Positions 1 to 12,129 of a DNA stretch of 64,000 bases are shown here, in pieces. Origin of the DNA: Proales similis (taxonomy: Eukaryota > Rotifera > Eurotatoria > Ploima > Proalidae); NCBI GenBank assembly GCA_019059635.1, contig JAGVRJ010000010.1:1490501-1554500 (forward strand). Reading direction: 5' to 3'. The position numbers and the translations under genes are program-made. The number at the start of each line of letters is the position of its first letter. The first letter of the stretch is position 1. The notes under the pieces were generated by a model, which saw only the letters and a program-made list of their open reading frames with translations, searched no databases and was not told the origin of the DNA.

Positions 1-1152
1 TATTCTGGGCCACGTCTTGTCTTGGCAACTAATGGGTGAGAAGCGGCGACGGTTTTAATGATCACACGAGTGAATGGGCGCACTCTTGCTCGCTCCCCTG
101 GGAGGCAGACGATCAATCAAGTCGACGATGAAATGAGAGTTAAACAAGCCGAATAGCTGATTTGAACGATGTCGGAGCGTTCATCAATTACATAACACAG
201 CCTATCATCTGCTCAGCTCGCTGCTCTCTCTCGTCTCGCTCTTTACGGCTCCGAGCTGATCTCCGACCATTGATGCAAATGTTCGTCTGCTTGTTTGTTT
301 GTGAATGCAAATCTTTGCTCGAATCAGCGCGCAGCTCGATGCAAATTGCCTAATTGCGCCCAAAAAAATTTGCAAACGAACACACACACACACAGACGGG
401 CGGAGCGATTAGGGCCGGTGCTTGCAGTCTTGCAGTGCTCATTGCTCGAGGTGCGAACTTGGCTCAAGCAAGCACTGGGTCAATGGCTTATCGTCGTCTT
501 GTTGTTTAATCGTCGTTCAGTTCTTCTATTTACTCGCTTCTTTTCGGGTCGCTTGAATGGCTGGCTCGTCGGCTTTTAGTCTAATCGCGTTCAAATAGAA
601 ATCTGATATGAGCGAGCGAATCAAAGAGCTATTATCAGACGCAGAACAAAACAAGCAAAAAAGCGAGCACGGACAGACAGACACGCAGAGGGGCAAAGAG
701 AGCGAGAGAGACGGAGAAAGAATGGAGAAAAGGAAAAGTGAAGAGGTGAGATAACGGTCTGAATGGCCTCGCTCGCTCCTGATAAGGTGTTGTCTACATT
801 CGCGGCATTCTCTTCTCTTTGCGGCGATAATTGGAACGAATCGCGAGTGGCATTTGAAAGCTGTTTTGATAAGCGATGGAGAGAGTGTTTCAAGTGAAGT
901 GCGGCCCCCACTCGATGCAGTGAATGTTGTCGTTGTTGCGGCGGCCGTTGGCCGACCAGAGTGGGCCAGCACATCTAAAGGCAGCCTCGCAAAGAGGCCA
1001 ACAGGAGGAGGGGACAAATGTGGGAGGCCGATGCAGTTGCATTGCGAGATGAGAAGACAAGTTTCGTGTCGCCTCGTTCAAAGTGAACGCAGCTGAGCAA
1101 AGGCGGCCATCCGAGTCTCAATTGAAACGGGAGACTGGCACGATCGAAGAGG
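1..1152. other. Intergenic, no gene recognised
   Basis: No open frame here looks like a protein. The stretch has a CA run near 377-393, many GAGCGA-type low-complexity words and an A/G-rich patch near 660-735. It presumably holds the promoter of the rightward PPIL4 gene. Confidence 0.6.
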
Positions 1153-2690
1153 ATGTCGGTTGTGGTCGAAACGTCGATTGGCGATCTCGTCATTGACTTG
1201 TACGTGGACGAAAGGCCCAACTGTGAGTTTGCTTCAGTCTCGTTCTACTCGGCACTTTACGACTCTCTTTCTCTCTCTCTCTCTTGGGTGGCCTAGGCTG
1301 CAAGAACTTCCTCAAGCTCTGCAAGATCAAATACTACCACTATTGTCTATTCCACAATGTTCAGGTTGGTGAGACGCCAGACAGCCAAGACGAGTCAGTG
1401 AGTTTGAATCACCGTTTTCGAAGAGCAACTTCATAATCCAGAGCGGCGACCCGACCGGCACAGGCAGAGGAGGCGAGTCCATATTCCAGCACGTGTTTGG
1501 CGAACAGGCGCGCTACTTTGACATGGAACGGGTGCCTGTGATCAAGCATCGAAATCTGGGCGCCATATCGATGGCCAACAACGGACAAGACATGCACGGC
1601 TCGCAGGTGAGGTTCGCTCGTTGCTCTTGTTGATTCAATGCTGATGGCCGCCCCTCAGTTTCTAATCACGCTCTCGGACAATCTGGACTACTTGGACGGC
1701 AAGCACACGGTGTTTGGCCAAGTGGCCAAAGGCTTCGACGTGCTCGACCGATTCAACGAGTGGCTGTGCGACAAAGAGGGCCGACCCTATCAGGACATTC
1801 GCATACTGCACACGGTGATCCTGTTCGACCCTTTCGAGGACTTTGCCGCTCTGAGCGAGCTGAACGGCCGAGCGTCGCCAGAGCCGACCGACGAGCGCCT
1901 CAAGAGCGATCGTCTGCGCATCGACGAGGACATCGACCAGCTGGACGGAATGAGCGCCGAAGAGATCGAGCAGTACCTGCAGGACAAAGAGGCCAAGACT
2001 CGGGCTCAGGTGTTGACTATAATCGGCGACATACCGGACGCGGACATGAAGCCGCCCGAGAACGTTCTCTTCGTCTGCAAGCTGAATCCGGTCACCAACG
2101 ACGAGGACCTTGAGCTCATATTCTCGCGCTTCGGCCAGATAAACAGCTGCGAGGTGATTCGCGACCGCAAGACGGGCGACTCTCTTTGCTACGCATTCAT
2201 CGAGTTCGACCGCAAAGAGGACTGCGAGAACGCCTATTTCAAAATGGACAACGTTCTCATCGACGACCGACGCATTCACGTCGACTTTAGCCAGTCGCTG
2301 GCCAAGTTCACCTGGCGAGGCAAAGGCACCGGCACCGGCTATTTGGATAGTCGCGACCTGAAGCTCAGCGCCGAGCCCAAACGGGAGGCGCGCACAAGCG
2401 AGAAGCGCCGCGAGCCTTCAGACTCCAGATACGGACTTGTGTTTGACGAAAAGATCGACATCGAGAAAGATCGAAAGTACGAACAAGCTGATCGACGTCA
2501 TCATAGACACGCCGAGCACACAGACCGACGCAGACACAAGGACGAGCGGAGCAGAGACGAACGCCACGGCTACGATGACCGACGACGACGAAGTGACCAC
2601 GAGCGCCGCCACAGATCAAGCGAGCGACGAGAGGACGACAGGCGAGACGATAGGCGTCATCGCTCTCACAAACACTCGTCCAGACGGTGA
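1153..2690 (+). CDS. PPIL4: Peptidyl-prolyl cis-trans isomerase-like 4 (cyclophilin with RRM)
   Basis: Four exons (1153-1222, 1297-1364, 1424-1606, 1659-2690) give about 450 residues. The cyclophilin domain (about 1-165) opens with [20 protein letters not shown] and contains [18 protein letters not shown] and the HGSQFLITLS segment. An acidic linker with [19 protein letters not shown] leads into one RRM (about 241-317; RNP1-like LCYAFIEF, then [13 protein letters not shown]). The C-terminus is an Arg/Asp/His-rich RS-like tail ending SSRR. This is the known PPIL4 architecture: a nuclear, spliceosome-associated prolyl isomerase-like protein. The start is the only ATG that gives the conserved N-terminus. 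The second intron begins GTTGGT, a weak donor. A polyadenylation signal lies at 2749-2754. The next gene is convergent. Confidence 0.95.
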
Positions 2691-3004
2691 CTCTTCTCCT
2701 GCCCCCAACAGCTCGGCCTTCTCTTTGCTCGAGTCCTGCTCGATTGGAAATAAATTTGCAATTTCTTGTCTTCTCCTCACCAATGCCTCTCTCCTGTTGT
2801 GGCCATCAAAACTTGCAAAATTGATTTCTAGCCATCTATTCGCTCGAACGAGAAATTTGAAAGCCAACAAATTCAAAGCTGGCTGAGTCTAGCCGGGACC
2901 AGTTCACTTGTCGGTGATTGTTTGATTTAATTCAATCGAAGCCTGATCGTCCACGCAGCTCTTCAGCTTGAGCTAAACGAACGCTGAGCGTCTGGAGATG
3001 CCTG
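2691..3004. other. Convergent spacer between PPIL4 and PMCA-A
   Basis: This holds the 3' untranslated ends of two converging genes. A possible extra short 3' exon of PMCA-A (after an AG near 3000) cannot be excluded. Nothing else is seen. Confidence 0.5.
2749..2754 (+). terminator. Polyadenylation signal for PPIL4
   Basis: AATAAA lies about 60 nt after the PPIL4 stop codon in the same orientation. Confidence 0.6.
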
Positions 3005-6000
3005 CTACGATGCCAAGCCTAAATTTACCTGCTCGTTAAGTCGATCGGCTGCCAAATGCCAAAGTCTTTTGGCTCGATCTGACTTGGCCGCTTCGACTCG
3101 TTTGGTTGCCTCGTCGAGCGCATCGTCTTCTTTCAGTTCGCACTCGACAACTGGCTCTAGTTCTTGGACGCGGTAGCTGCGCTTCCAGAATGAGATTTTG
3201 TTCAGCAGCGACTCGAACAATGAAACTGGAAGGCAGTTGAGAATCTAGGAAAGGCGCATTCGAAACGCTAGCAAATAGCAAATGAAGAGAGAAGACTCAC
3301 CTGCGACCAGGTGAGACAGCCGGCTCCGAGACAAATCGACCAGAGCCAGTGGTCCCAATCGAGCGGCTCAACACCGAACACAATGCCGCCGAAATTCACG
3401 ATCAACACCTAACGAGAACAGATAAGTGATCCAGATTGAGGAGCGACTGTGAGAAGAAGCTCACTTGTCCACAGAAGCAAACGATCCAAATTGAGACGAA
3501 GATGACGCTGCTTTGAATGCCTGCAAACACATTTCTCTCTTCGTGGATCTTGCGGCTGTTTATCTCGTTGAACAGAGTCATGATGACGAAGGCGTTGAAC
3601 ACGAGTGTAAAGTGAACATTCGGTTCTCTCAGCTTGTTCAGGTCGCCGTATTTAAGCACATCATCGACTCCAATCCATGGCTCGGCTAGACGAGATGACA
3701 TCAGAAAAAGGAGTAGAAACGGGCGCGAGACGAGATAGACGAACCAAGAAAGACGAGAAGAAAAAGAACAGTGATCTGATAAGCGGCCTGTCCGATCATG
3801 TTCTTGAGCATGATGGAGGAGACAACGTGTTTGGTGCGGCCATATGGCTTGCGACACAAAAGCTCCTGGGTGGGAGGCTCGGTCGCAAGAGCAAGGGAGG
3901 CCAGAGTGTCCATAACCAGATTGACCCAAAGCATTTGCATTGCTCGAAGGGGCACCGCCTAAAATAATGATGAATTTCGCGACTGATGTTCGAGAGAGAA
4001 ATGATCCGACCTGAATGATGGCAGCGGAGATGACACTGAACAAACCAGCGACCAAATTGACGGTCAATTGAAACTGCAAGAACTTGGCTATGGCGTCGTA
4101 GACGTTACGGCCCCACATCATGGCCTTGACGATCGAGCTGAAGTTGTCGTCGGTGAGAATGATGTCGGAGGCCTCTTTGGCCACGTCCGTGCCCTGGATG
4201 CCCATGGCGAAGCCGACGTCGGCTCGCTTCAGCGCCGGACCGTCGTTGGTGCCGTCGCCAGTGACGGCCACCACCTCGCGGTTCGGGTTGAGTTTGCTCT
4301 CCACGATGCCGTTTATGAGCACGTACTTGTCCTGGGGCGAGGAGCGCGCCAGCACTCGCAGCCTGGGCCAGACTCGGTCGAACAGCTGCTGCTGCACTTG
4401 GCCGCTCTGGTCGCGGATGCGTCTGTTGAACTCGGCCGAGTCGAGCACGAGAAAGTCGTCGCCTGGCCGAATGATGCCGCACTTGAGCGCGATGGACGTG
4501 GCCGTCTTGACGTTGTCACCGGTGACCATGCGCACAACCACGCCGCTGGTCTGGCACTTGCGGATGGCGTCGGGCACCTCGCACCGAACCGGGTCTTCGA
4601 TGCCCACTATGCACAGACAAGTGAGGTCCTTGAGCAGACCGGCCTCGTCGTCCCAGTCGGGCTGCGACGAGTCCAGCGCTCGTTCGTTCCTGGCCGGGTC
4701 TGCTTGTCCGGCCGGGCCAAAGTCTCTGTAGGCGACGCATATCGTGCGGAGACCGTCGCCGGCCATCCGCTCGACCACCTGCCTGAGAAGACGCTCGCGC
4801 TCTTCGTTGTCCAGGCGCCGGACCGATCCGTCCATCTCGAGCAGATGCGAGCACTTGGCCAGCACGATCTCGGACGCGCCCTTGGCATACAGTCGGAAGC
4901 CGTCTTTGCGGCGCACCACCGAGGCCATCATCTTGCGAGCCGAGTTGAAGGTGAACACTTTGACGAACGAGTCGGAGGGATGTGTCTCGCGAAGGCGCTC
5001 GTAGCTCTCGCCCAGATCGCCGACCATGCCGAGCAGACCGCACTCGGTCTTGTTGCCGAGTTGCTTGGGCAGCTCGCCCGGCTGCTTGGCTGGCTCTATC
5101 TTGGAGGTGTAGTTGCTGTTCAGCGCGATCGCCTCTGCAGTCAGGGCACGGATTGTGTCTGGCACCTCGCTGCCCTTGGGGATGTGCTCGCAGAAGCGGC
5201 CACCGATCCAGCACTGCACTGCCGTCATTCTGTTGGTGGTCAAAGTGCCCGTCTTGTCCGAGCAGATTGTGGTCGCATTGCCCATGGTCTCGCAGGCGTC
5301 CAGATGCCGCACCAGGTTGTTGTCCTTGGTCATTCTCTGTGTGGCTCTTGTTACTCTTCTGACACTTGGAGCGGTGGGAAAGAGAGGGATCTACTCACGC
5401 CGACGGCAAAGGCCAAGGCCAGAGTGACGGCGAGTGGCAGGCCTTCCGGCACGGCCACCACGATCACAGTGATGGCCTGGATCAAGTAGGAGACGATGTA
5501 TTTAATGAAAGCCGACTTCCATCCTTCCGATTCGATCAGCAGTTCTTGTACAAGCAATCGCACCAGTAAAATGACAAATGTGCAAACGGCGGCAATGAAA
5601 CCTTACAAAACCTTGTCAGTCATGAAATCAGCTTTGATTTCTTTACGTCTCTCACCTAAATATCCGATTTGCATCGCTAGACGGCCAAGTTTAGCCTGTA
5701 AAACTGACTGTTCTCTTTTTTCTTTCTTTTCCTTCGGAGCCACTTGAGACGAGCTAGTAGCTGCTTTCGATTTATAGTTGGAATTGTTTTAAAGGAAATT
5801 AAACTTCAAGTTCGTCTACCTTTTGCTTCCTTTGAATTGCCAGACGACGCGCCCAAAAGGGTCATGATTATGCCTGTCTGTGAGTTGACTCCGACCGCAG
5901 TGACCAAGAATCGACCACTGCCCTCCATCACGTGTGTTCCTTTTATTTTGCTCGATGGACAGTGTGCTCAAGGCGCAAAAGTTTTAAGGCTCACCTGACA

Positions 6001-6733
6001 AAATCTTGGTGTTGGTCTCTTGGCTCTTTCTAATGAGGTCTGTCTCGCCAGTCAGCGACGCCTCGTCGATTTTCAGATCGCTCGCCTGCACTAGCACGCC
6101 GTCGGCCGGAATGAGGTCTCCGTATTTGACCAAGCACAAGTCACCGACCACGAGCTGCTTCACGTGAATTTCGCCGATTTGTCCATCCCTGAGCACAACC
6201 GCCGTGTTCTGCAGTGCAATGCGATCTCTGAGCCGCCTGAACTGCCGCTCCTTGCGCCAGTCGTTGAACGAAGAAACACAGACCACGACGAGGACAGCGG
6301 CCAGAATGGCGACGCCCTCGACCCACTCGAGACTGCCAAGAGCACTCGAGCTTTTGTCCTGTTGACGGTACTCTTCGTCGATGGGCTCCGCTTCCGGATG
6401 GTAAAATGAGAGGCCGATTGAGACCAGCGCACACACCATAAGCAGAACGAGCGTCTTGTCTTGAAGGGCGTAGAACGCGAGCTTGAATATGGACACAGGC
6501 CGTTTGGGAGGGATCTCGTTTACGCCGAAATGCTTTCTGCGTCGCTCCAGCTCGTTCTCGTCGCTTTTCAGCCCATTTTTCAAGTCGCCGTTCAAGCGAA
6601 CGCTCAGCTCTTGAACGCCACCAAAGTGACTTTTCAAGAACGCGTCGAACTGGTCGCTGCTCGTGTCCATCAGTTGACGCAGATCGTCTACACCGATCGC
6701 ATAGTGGCCGCGATTCGCTTCTGAACTGCTCAT
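3005..6733 (-). CDS. PMCA: Plasma membrane calcium-transporting ATPase, copy A
   Basis: Nine exons read leftwards: 6733-5995, 5939-5820, about 5763-5656, 5601-5399, 5336-4011, 3958-3745, 3685-3465, 3408-3301, 3244-3005; about 1092 residues. It is a P2B-type Ca2+ pump of the plasma membrane. Visible marks are [18 protein letters not shown] (A-domain side), [17 protein letters not shown] (TM4 Ca2+ site), [13 protein letters not shown] (phosphorylated Asp), the [12 protein letters not shown] hinge and [15 protein letters not shown] near TM8. The tail ([17 protein letters not shown]) aligns with the calmodulin-binding segment. The last few residues are uncertain because a donor-like CAG/GTAAAT precedes the stop. 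The ATG lies 4 nt after a good 3' splice site (TATTTCAG), so a 5' UTR intron or trans-splicing is likely. The catalytic exon is nearly identical to copy B (see findings). Confidence 0.95.
4063..5503. repeat. PMCA homogenised block, copy A
   Basis: This 1441-bp block aligns without gaps to 8796-10236 (offset 4733). I see one substitution by eye (A at 4107 against G at 8840). It covers part of exon 4, intron 4 and most of exon 5. Sequence diverges abruptly on both sides. Confidence 0.93.
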
Positions 6734-7743
6734 TCTCTGAAATAGAATGCCAAGCGATCAGACGAGTGTGTGAGCCAGTGAGCGAAAACGAGTGCGGGTG
6801 TCAAGCAAACTGCGTCAAGAGATGATTAAATGCGCTCAAATAAGCGTGGTTGTAAGCAAATTCGAACCTAAACGATTTTGATCGGTGAAACGGAGTTTAT
6901 CGATCTGCGTCCTTGAACGTAGCCAGGAGAGAGAGGCAAATAAAGAGCGAAACGGAAACGAGACTGCATTTTAAGAAATTGAATTTCGAACAATCGAAAA
7001 CGCCAACGACAACACATAATTGGATGGAAAGAAGAAGACAGAACGAACGAGCGGAAGGAGAGGCCACCACCAGTTGTCGTCTAATTCTGTCGGATCGAAG
7101 CCACGCCAAAGTGTCAGTGTTGAGCCTGCCTTTGCGCTCTCTCTCTCTCTCTCTTCATGTCGATTGCACAACCAGCATCAGTCGATTTGTGTCGAAACAC
7201 TCTGTCTGCGTGCAACGCGTCCTCTGGAGGCAAGTGTGACCATAATGGATGCCGCCCGACAGACAGACACCGGACCAGGCAAGTTCCGGACTTGCGCCTC
7301 CCTTCCTCTGGCAGACGTCAAACAGCCGATTTAATCTCTGCCAGGTGGCGTCGATTCATCAGAATATTGAATTCAACTTCCCTGTGTCTCTCTCACGCAC
7401 AAGTGAAATTCGAGTCCTTTTTACAAAGAGTACGTCCTCCGCCGCCTTCTTATTTCTTAGTCTAATTGGCATTTTGTTTATTTTAAATTCGAAGAAAGTG
7501 AACGTGAAAACAAATTCTAAACGGGTTCAACTGGCTTGGGAAGCAAAGTCGACAAAGACTTGCATAAAACATAAATCAGGCTGAATAAACGTGTTTGATC
7601 GGGCCTCTAAATAAGAGAAAATGGTTGAACAAGCTGGCTACTTGGTTATGTCAAATATTCAACGGCATGCTGCTTAAACCAAATAGGGGATGATTAAGTT
7701 GATCGTAGCTCATTCGTGTCTGTCTACTTCTTTGTTAAACTGC
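6734..7743. other. Spacer between the two PMCA genes
   Basis: This is the 5' region of copy A and the 3' region of copy B. It contains a CT run near 7138-7153. No coding potential or RNA gene was recognised. Confidence 0.55.
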
Positions 7744-10700
7744 TCAATGAGATCGATCTAAAGGAACAAACTCGACATTAGTAAAGAGTCTGTTGAACAC
7801 ACGCTTAAGAATAGGCACCTCATGCACTAGACGAGTGCTGCCGCGCGCCCATATGTTTTTGTGGCTGCGCAATGACTCGTCCTCTCTGTCGAGCTCTTCG
7901 TCTACGTCTACTGCCACGGCCGACAACAAATGATCGCCGTTTTTGGCAGCCTTTGGTCGACCGAGTAGAGGCAGCGAGCTGAGGCTGCGAATCCACTCCG
8001 AGGGTATGAATGTTACAATCTAGACGAAAAGAGAACGGAATTAGTCGATGCGCGATAGGGCGACATTGATTATTTGCTCACCTGGCCCCACAGAAGAGAG
8101 CCGACGCCGAACAGTGTGCACCAAACCCACTGATCAAGCTCGAGCGGGACCACGCCGAATATGATGCCACCGTAGTTGATGATCAATATCTAAGAAAAGA
8201 AAATGACTCGGAACTGGGACGGACTCGATCGGATGGCTAAAGGATCACGTACCTGAAGAGACAAGCAAGCCATCCAAATGACTAGGAAGAGGCGGTTGCG
8301 AGTGATGCCCTCGAACACGTTGCGTTCATTGTGAATTTTTCGCGCATTCAACTCGTTGAACAAGGTCATCAGGATGAAAGCGTTGAAAATTATGGTGAAA
8401 TGCTGACTGGGCTCTCGGAGTCGACCAACGTCTTTTGAATTGACGATGCTTTCGACAATCATAATCTTCTCGACTGAGTGAGGAGATTAAGAGGGAGGAT
8501 CGATTCGAATTGGAGAATAGTTCACTTACTGCCCCAAACCAGGCCGAACATAACAATGAGTTGGTAAAACGAATGTCCCAGGATATTTCTGATAATGGTG
8601 AGGGAGATGATGCTTTTGGAACGACCATACGGTTTTCGCTGGAGCAGGGCATCGGTCGGGGGCTCAGACGCAAGAGCGAGAGAGGCCAGGGTGTCCATAA
8701 CGAGATTGACCCAAAGCATTTGAGCGGCTTTGAGCGGAACTGCTTGAATCAAGAACGCGCACAAGACGCTGAATACACCGGCAACTATGTTGGCTGTCAA
8801 TTGAAACTGCAAGAACTTGGCTATGGCGTCGTAGACGTTGCGGCCCCACATCATGGCCTTGACGATCGAGCTGAAGTTGTCGTCGGTGAGAATGATGTCG
8901 GAGGCCTCTTTGGCCACGTCCGTGCCCTGGATGCCCATGGCGAAGCCGACGTCGGCTCGCTTCAGCGCCGGACCGTCGTTGGTGCCGTCGCCAGTGACGG
9001 CCACCACCTCGCGGTTCGGGTTGAGTTTGCTCTCCACGATGCCGTTTATGAGCACGTACTTGTCCTGGGGCGAGGAGCGCGCCAGCACTCGCAGCCTGGG
9101 CCAGACTCGGTCGAACAGCTGCTGCTGCACTTGGCCGCTCTGGTCGCGGATGCGTCTGTTGAACTCGGCCGAGTCGAGCACGAGAAAGTCGTCGCCTGGC
9201 CGAATGATGCCGCACTTGAGCGCGATGGACGTGGCCGTCTTGACGTTGTCACCGGTGACCATGCGCACAACCACGCCGCTGGTCTGGCACTTGCGGATGG
9301 CGTCGGGCACCTCGCACCGAACCGGGTCTTCGATGCCCACTATGCACAGACAAGTGAGGTCCTTGAGCAGACCGGCCTCGTCGTCCCAGTCGGGCTGCGA
9401 CGAGTCCAGCGCTCGTTCGTTCCTGGCCGGGTCTGCTTGTCCGGCCGGGCCAAAGTCTCTGTAGGCGACGCATATCGTGCGGAGACCGTCGCCGGCCATC
9501 CGCTCGACCACCTGCCTGAGAAGACGCTCGCGCTCTTCGTTGTCCAGGCGCCGGACCGATCCGTCCATCTCGAGCAGATGCGAGCACTTGGCCAGCACGA
9601 TCTCGGACGCGCCCTTGGCATACAGTCGGAAGCCGTCTTTGCGGCGCACCACCGAGGCCATCATCTTGCGAGCCGAGTTGAAGGTGAACACTTTGACGAA
9701 CGAGTCGGAGGGATGTGTCTCGCGAAGGCGCTCGTAGCTCTCGCCCAGATCGCCGACCATGCCGAGCAGACCGCACTCGGTCTTGTTGCCGAGTTGCTTG
9801 GGCAGCTCGCCCGGCTGCTTGGCTGGCTCTATCTTGGAGGTGTAGTTGCTGTTCAGCGCGATCGCCTCTGCAGTCAGGGCACGGATTGTGTCTGGCACCT
9901 CGCTGCCCTTGGGGATGTGCTCGCAGAAGCGGCCACCGATCCAGCACTGCACTGCCGTCATTCTGTTGGTGGTCAAAGTGCCCGTCTTGTCCGAGCAGAT
10001 TGTGGTCGCATTGCCCATGGTCTCGCAGGCGTCCAGATGCCGCACCAGGTTGTTGTCCTTGGTCATTCTCTGTGTGGCTCTTGTTACTCTTCTGACACTT
10101 GGAGCGGTGGGAAAGAGAGGGATCTACTCACGCCGACGGCAAAGGCCAAGGCCAGAGTGACGGCGAGTGGCAGGCCTTCCGGCACGGCCACCACGATCAC
10201 AGTGATGGCCTGGATCAAGTAGGAGACGATGTATTTTATGTAGATGCTATTCCATGTTTTCTTATCCACAATGAACTCTTGAAAGAACATTCTGGTGACT
10301 AGAATCACAAATGTCAGCATTGCTCCGCTTATTCCTTTTGCAAATTTCTCAGTCTTGAATCAAAGCCTTTTGATCGCAATTTACCTATATAGCCTATTTT
10401 CACGGCCAGTTTTCCCAGTTTTACTTGCAATACCGAGCGCTGTTTCTTCTTCCGTTTCTTTTTTTCAATTTTTTCTTTTTTATTGTTCCTTTAGTTTCCT
10501 TTCAATTCACATCTTGTTTTTTCTACGCCTACCTTCTTTTGTCAATTTGGCTTTCTCCTTTTTCTCCCCTTTGGCTTCTTTTGTCACGCCCAAGAGACTC
10601 ATGATTATTCCCGTTTGTGATTTTAGACCAACCGCGGTCACCATGAACTTTCCGGAGCCTTCCATCACGTGGGTGCCTTGTAGTTTTCATTTTGTCACCA

Positions 10701-11563
10701 ATGTCCGAAATCTGGCATGCTTGGGCCAATCTGCTCTCACCTGACAACAGAATAAAGTTCTTTTCAGTGTCTTTCTTGATCAAGTCAGTTTCGCCGGTGA
10801 GCGAGGCCTCGTCGATTTTCAAGTCGCTTGATTGCATGACCAGACCATCGGCCGGAATAAGGTCTCCGTATTTGACGAAACAAATGTCTCCGACGACCAG
10901 GTCCTTTACGTTGACTTGAATCATCTGGCCGCTGCGAAGCACCGACGCCAGATTGTCCTGAGCGATCCGGTCCTGCAGACCTCTGAACTGCTTCTCTTTT
11001 CGCCAGTCGTTGAACGCAGTCACAAAGACAACAATGAGAACAGCGATCATAATGGCGGCTCCTTCGACCCACTCGAGGTTCTGCTCTTTGACAAGCTCGT
11101 GGCCGAACTCTTCGTCTCGCTTGAGCTCGTCTTCCATGTGAAGAAACGACAAGGAGATGGAAATCACGGCGCAGATCATCAGCATCACCAGAGTGGGGTC
11201 GTGAAAAGCCTCAAGTGCCAGACGAATGAACGCCTTTGGCATCTTTGGCGGTATCTCGTTTTTGCCGAACTTGTCCACTCGACGTTTGATGTCTTGGGCG
11301 TCTCCCTTTATGCCGGTGTCCACATTTGTATGAAGACTGAGCGCGAGTTGGTCTGAATCGCCGAACTCGCTCTCCAGCTTCTCCCTCGCCTTGCTGTCTC
11401 GCGCTTCCATCAGCTCGGCAAGTTGGTCCGCGCTGACTTTGAACTCGAGGTCATTGATTGTAATCAGGCGGCGTTTGTCTTCTTGCTTTCCTCCTCCCGC
11501 ACCGGCATTGTAAGCCGACTGGGGTGACTCAATCTCCGAACGATCGTGCTGAAACACGCACAT
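7744..11563 (-). CDS. PMCA: Plasma membrane calcium-transporting ATPase, copy B
   Basis: Eight exons read leftwards: 11563-10741, 10676-10533, 10474-10385, 10334-10132, 10069-8530, 8473-8253, 8189-8082, 8019-7744; about 1134 residues. The P-type motifs are the same as in copy A ([35 protein letters not shown]). The N-terminus is longer and distinct (starts [12 protein letters not shown]). The tail differs, with [18 protein letters not shown] aligning to the calmodulin-binding helix. Its 1540-nt catalytic exon equals exons 5 and 6 of copy A fused, so one intron is missing here or gained in A. It is a tandem, same-strand paralogue of copy A. The two copies differ most in the N-terminus, TM7-10 and tail, so different regulation is plausible but inferred. 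Confidence 0.95.
8796..10236. repeat. PMCA homogenised block, copy B
   Basis: This is the partner of 4063-5503. The identity includes the intron at 10070-10131, which has no coding constraint, so recent conversion or unequal exchange explains it better than selection. Confidence 0.93.
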
Positions 11564-12129
11564 GCTTTGCGGCTAAATAGTTCGTCTTTGTCGTAGCGTG
11601 TCTCGCTTGTCTCTCTCCCGCTTGACGTTTTCTATATCTCCCTCTCTCTCTCTCGGTGTCTAAAGCGTACAGCAAACAAACACTCAAGAACGCATTCAAT
11701 GCTGAGACCACAAATATCCGACAGGCGCCTAGGCCGCCGCACATGTCGTCAATGGGTTCTATTTACGCTTATCTAATCAGACAAAGGCACTTGGTCCTTT
11801 ACCTCAAAGCGATCTTCTCTTATCTCGTAGCCGCACTACTTTTCATGGCCCAACTAATGCCGAATCAATTCTCATGACATAATTTAGACGCCTCGCGCAA
11901 GCATTATGAGGCCAGGAACAAACCGATATGGAATGCTTTTCTCTCCTCCCTTTCTCGCTCCCTCCCCCCCTCTCTGCTCCATCTCTCCGCTCCCCTCCCT
12001 CCCCTCTTTGTTCTCTTTTGCATTTTACGCTTTGGCTGCACCGCTCCCGGCTGCTTTTTATTGCATGTGAATGCACGATGCTGCACATTGGACTGAAAAA
12101 CAAACGAAAAGTAAACAAACGAACATTTA
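11564..12129. other. Spacer, PMCA-B promoter side
   Basis: It contains CT-rich low-complexity tracts near 11640-11655 and 11940-12020. No gene was recognised. Confidence 0.5.

Noticed and set aside
1662-2279. A 205-codon frame antisense to PPIL4
   Set aside because: Shadow of the PPIL4 coding exon; no domain, while the sense strand is an excellent PPIL4 match.
8510-10222. A 570-codon open frame antisense to the PMCA-B catalytic exon (and a 473-codon one at 4068-5489)
   Set aside because: It is the mirror of a C/G-ending codon bias in the real exon. The translation has no domain, and both copies exist only because the underlying DNA is duplicated.
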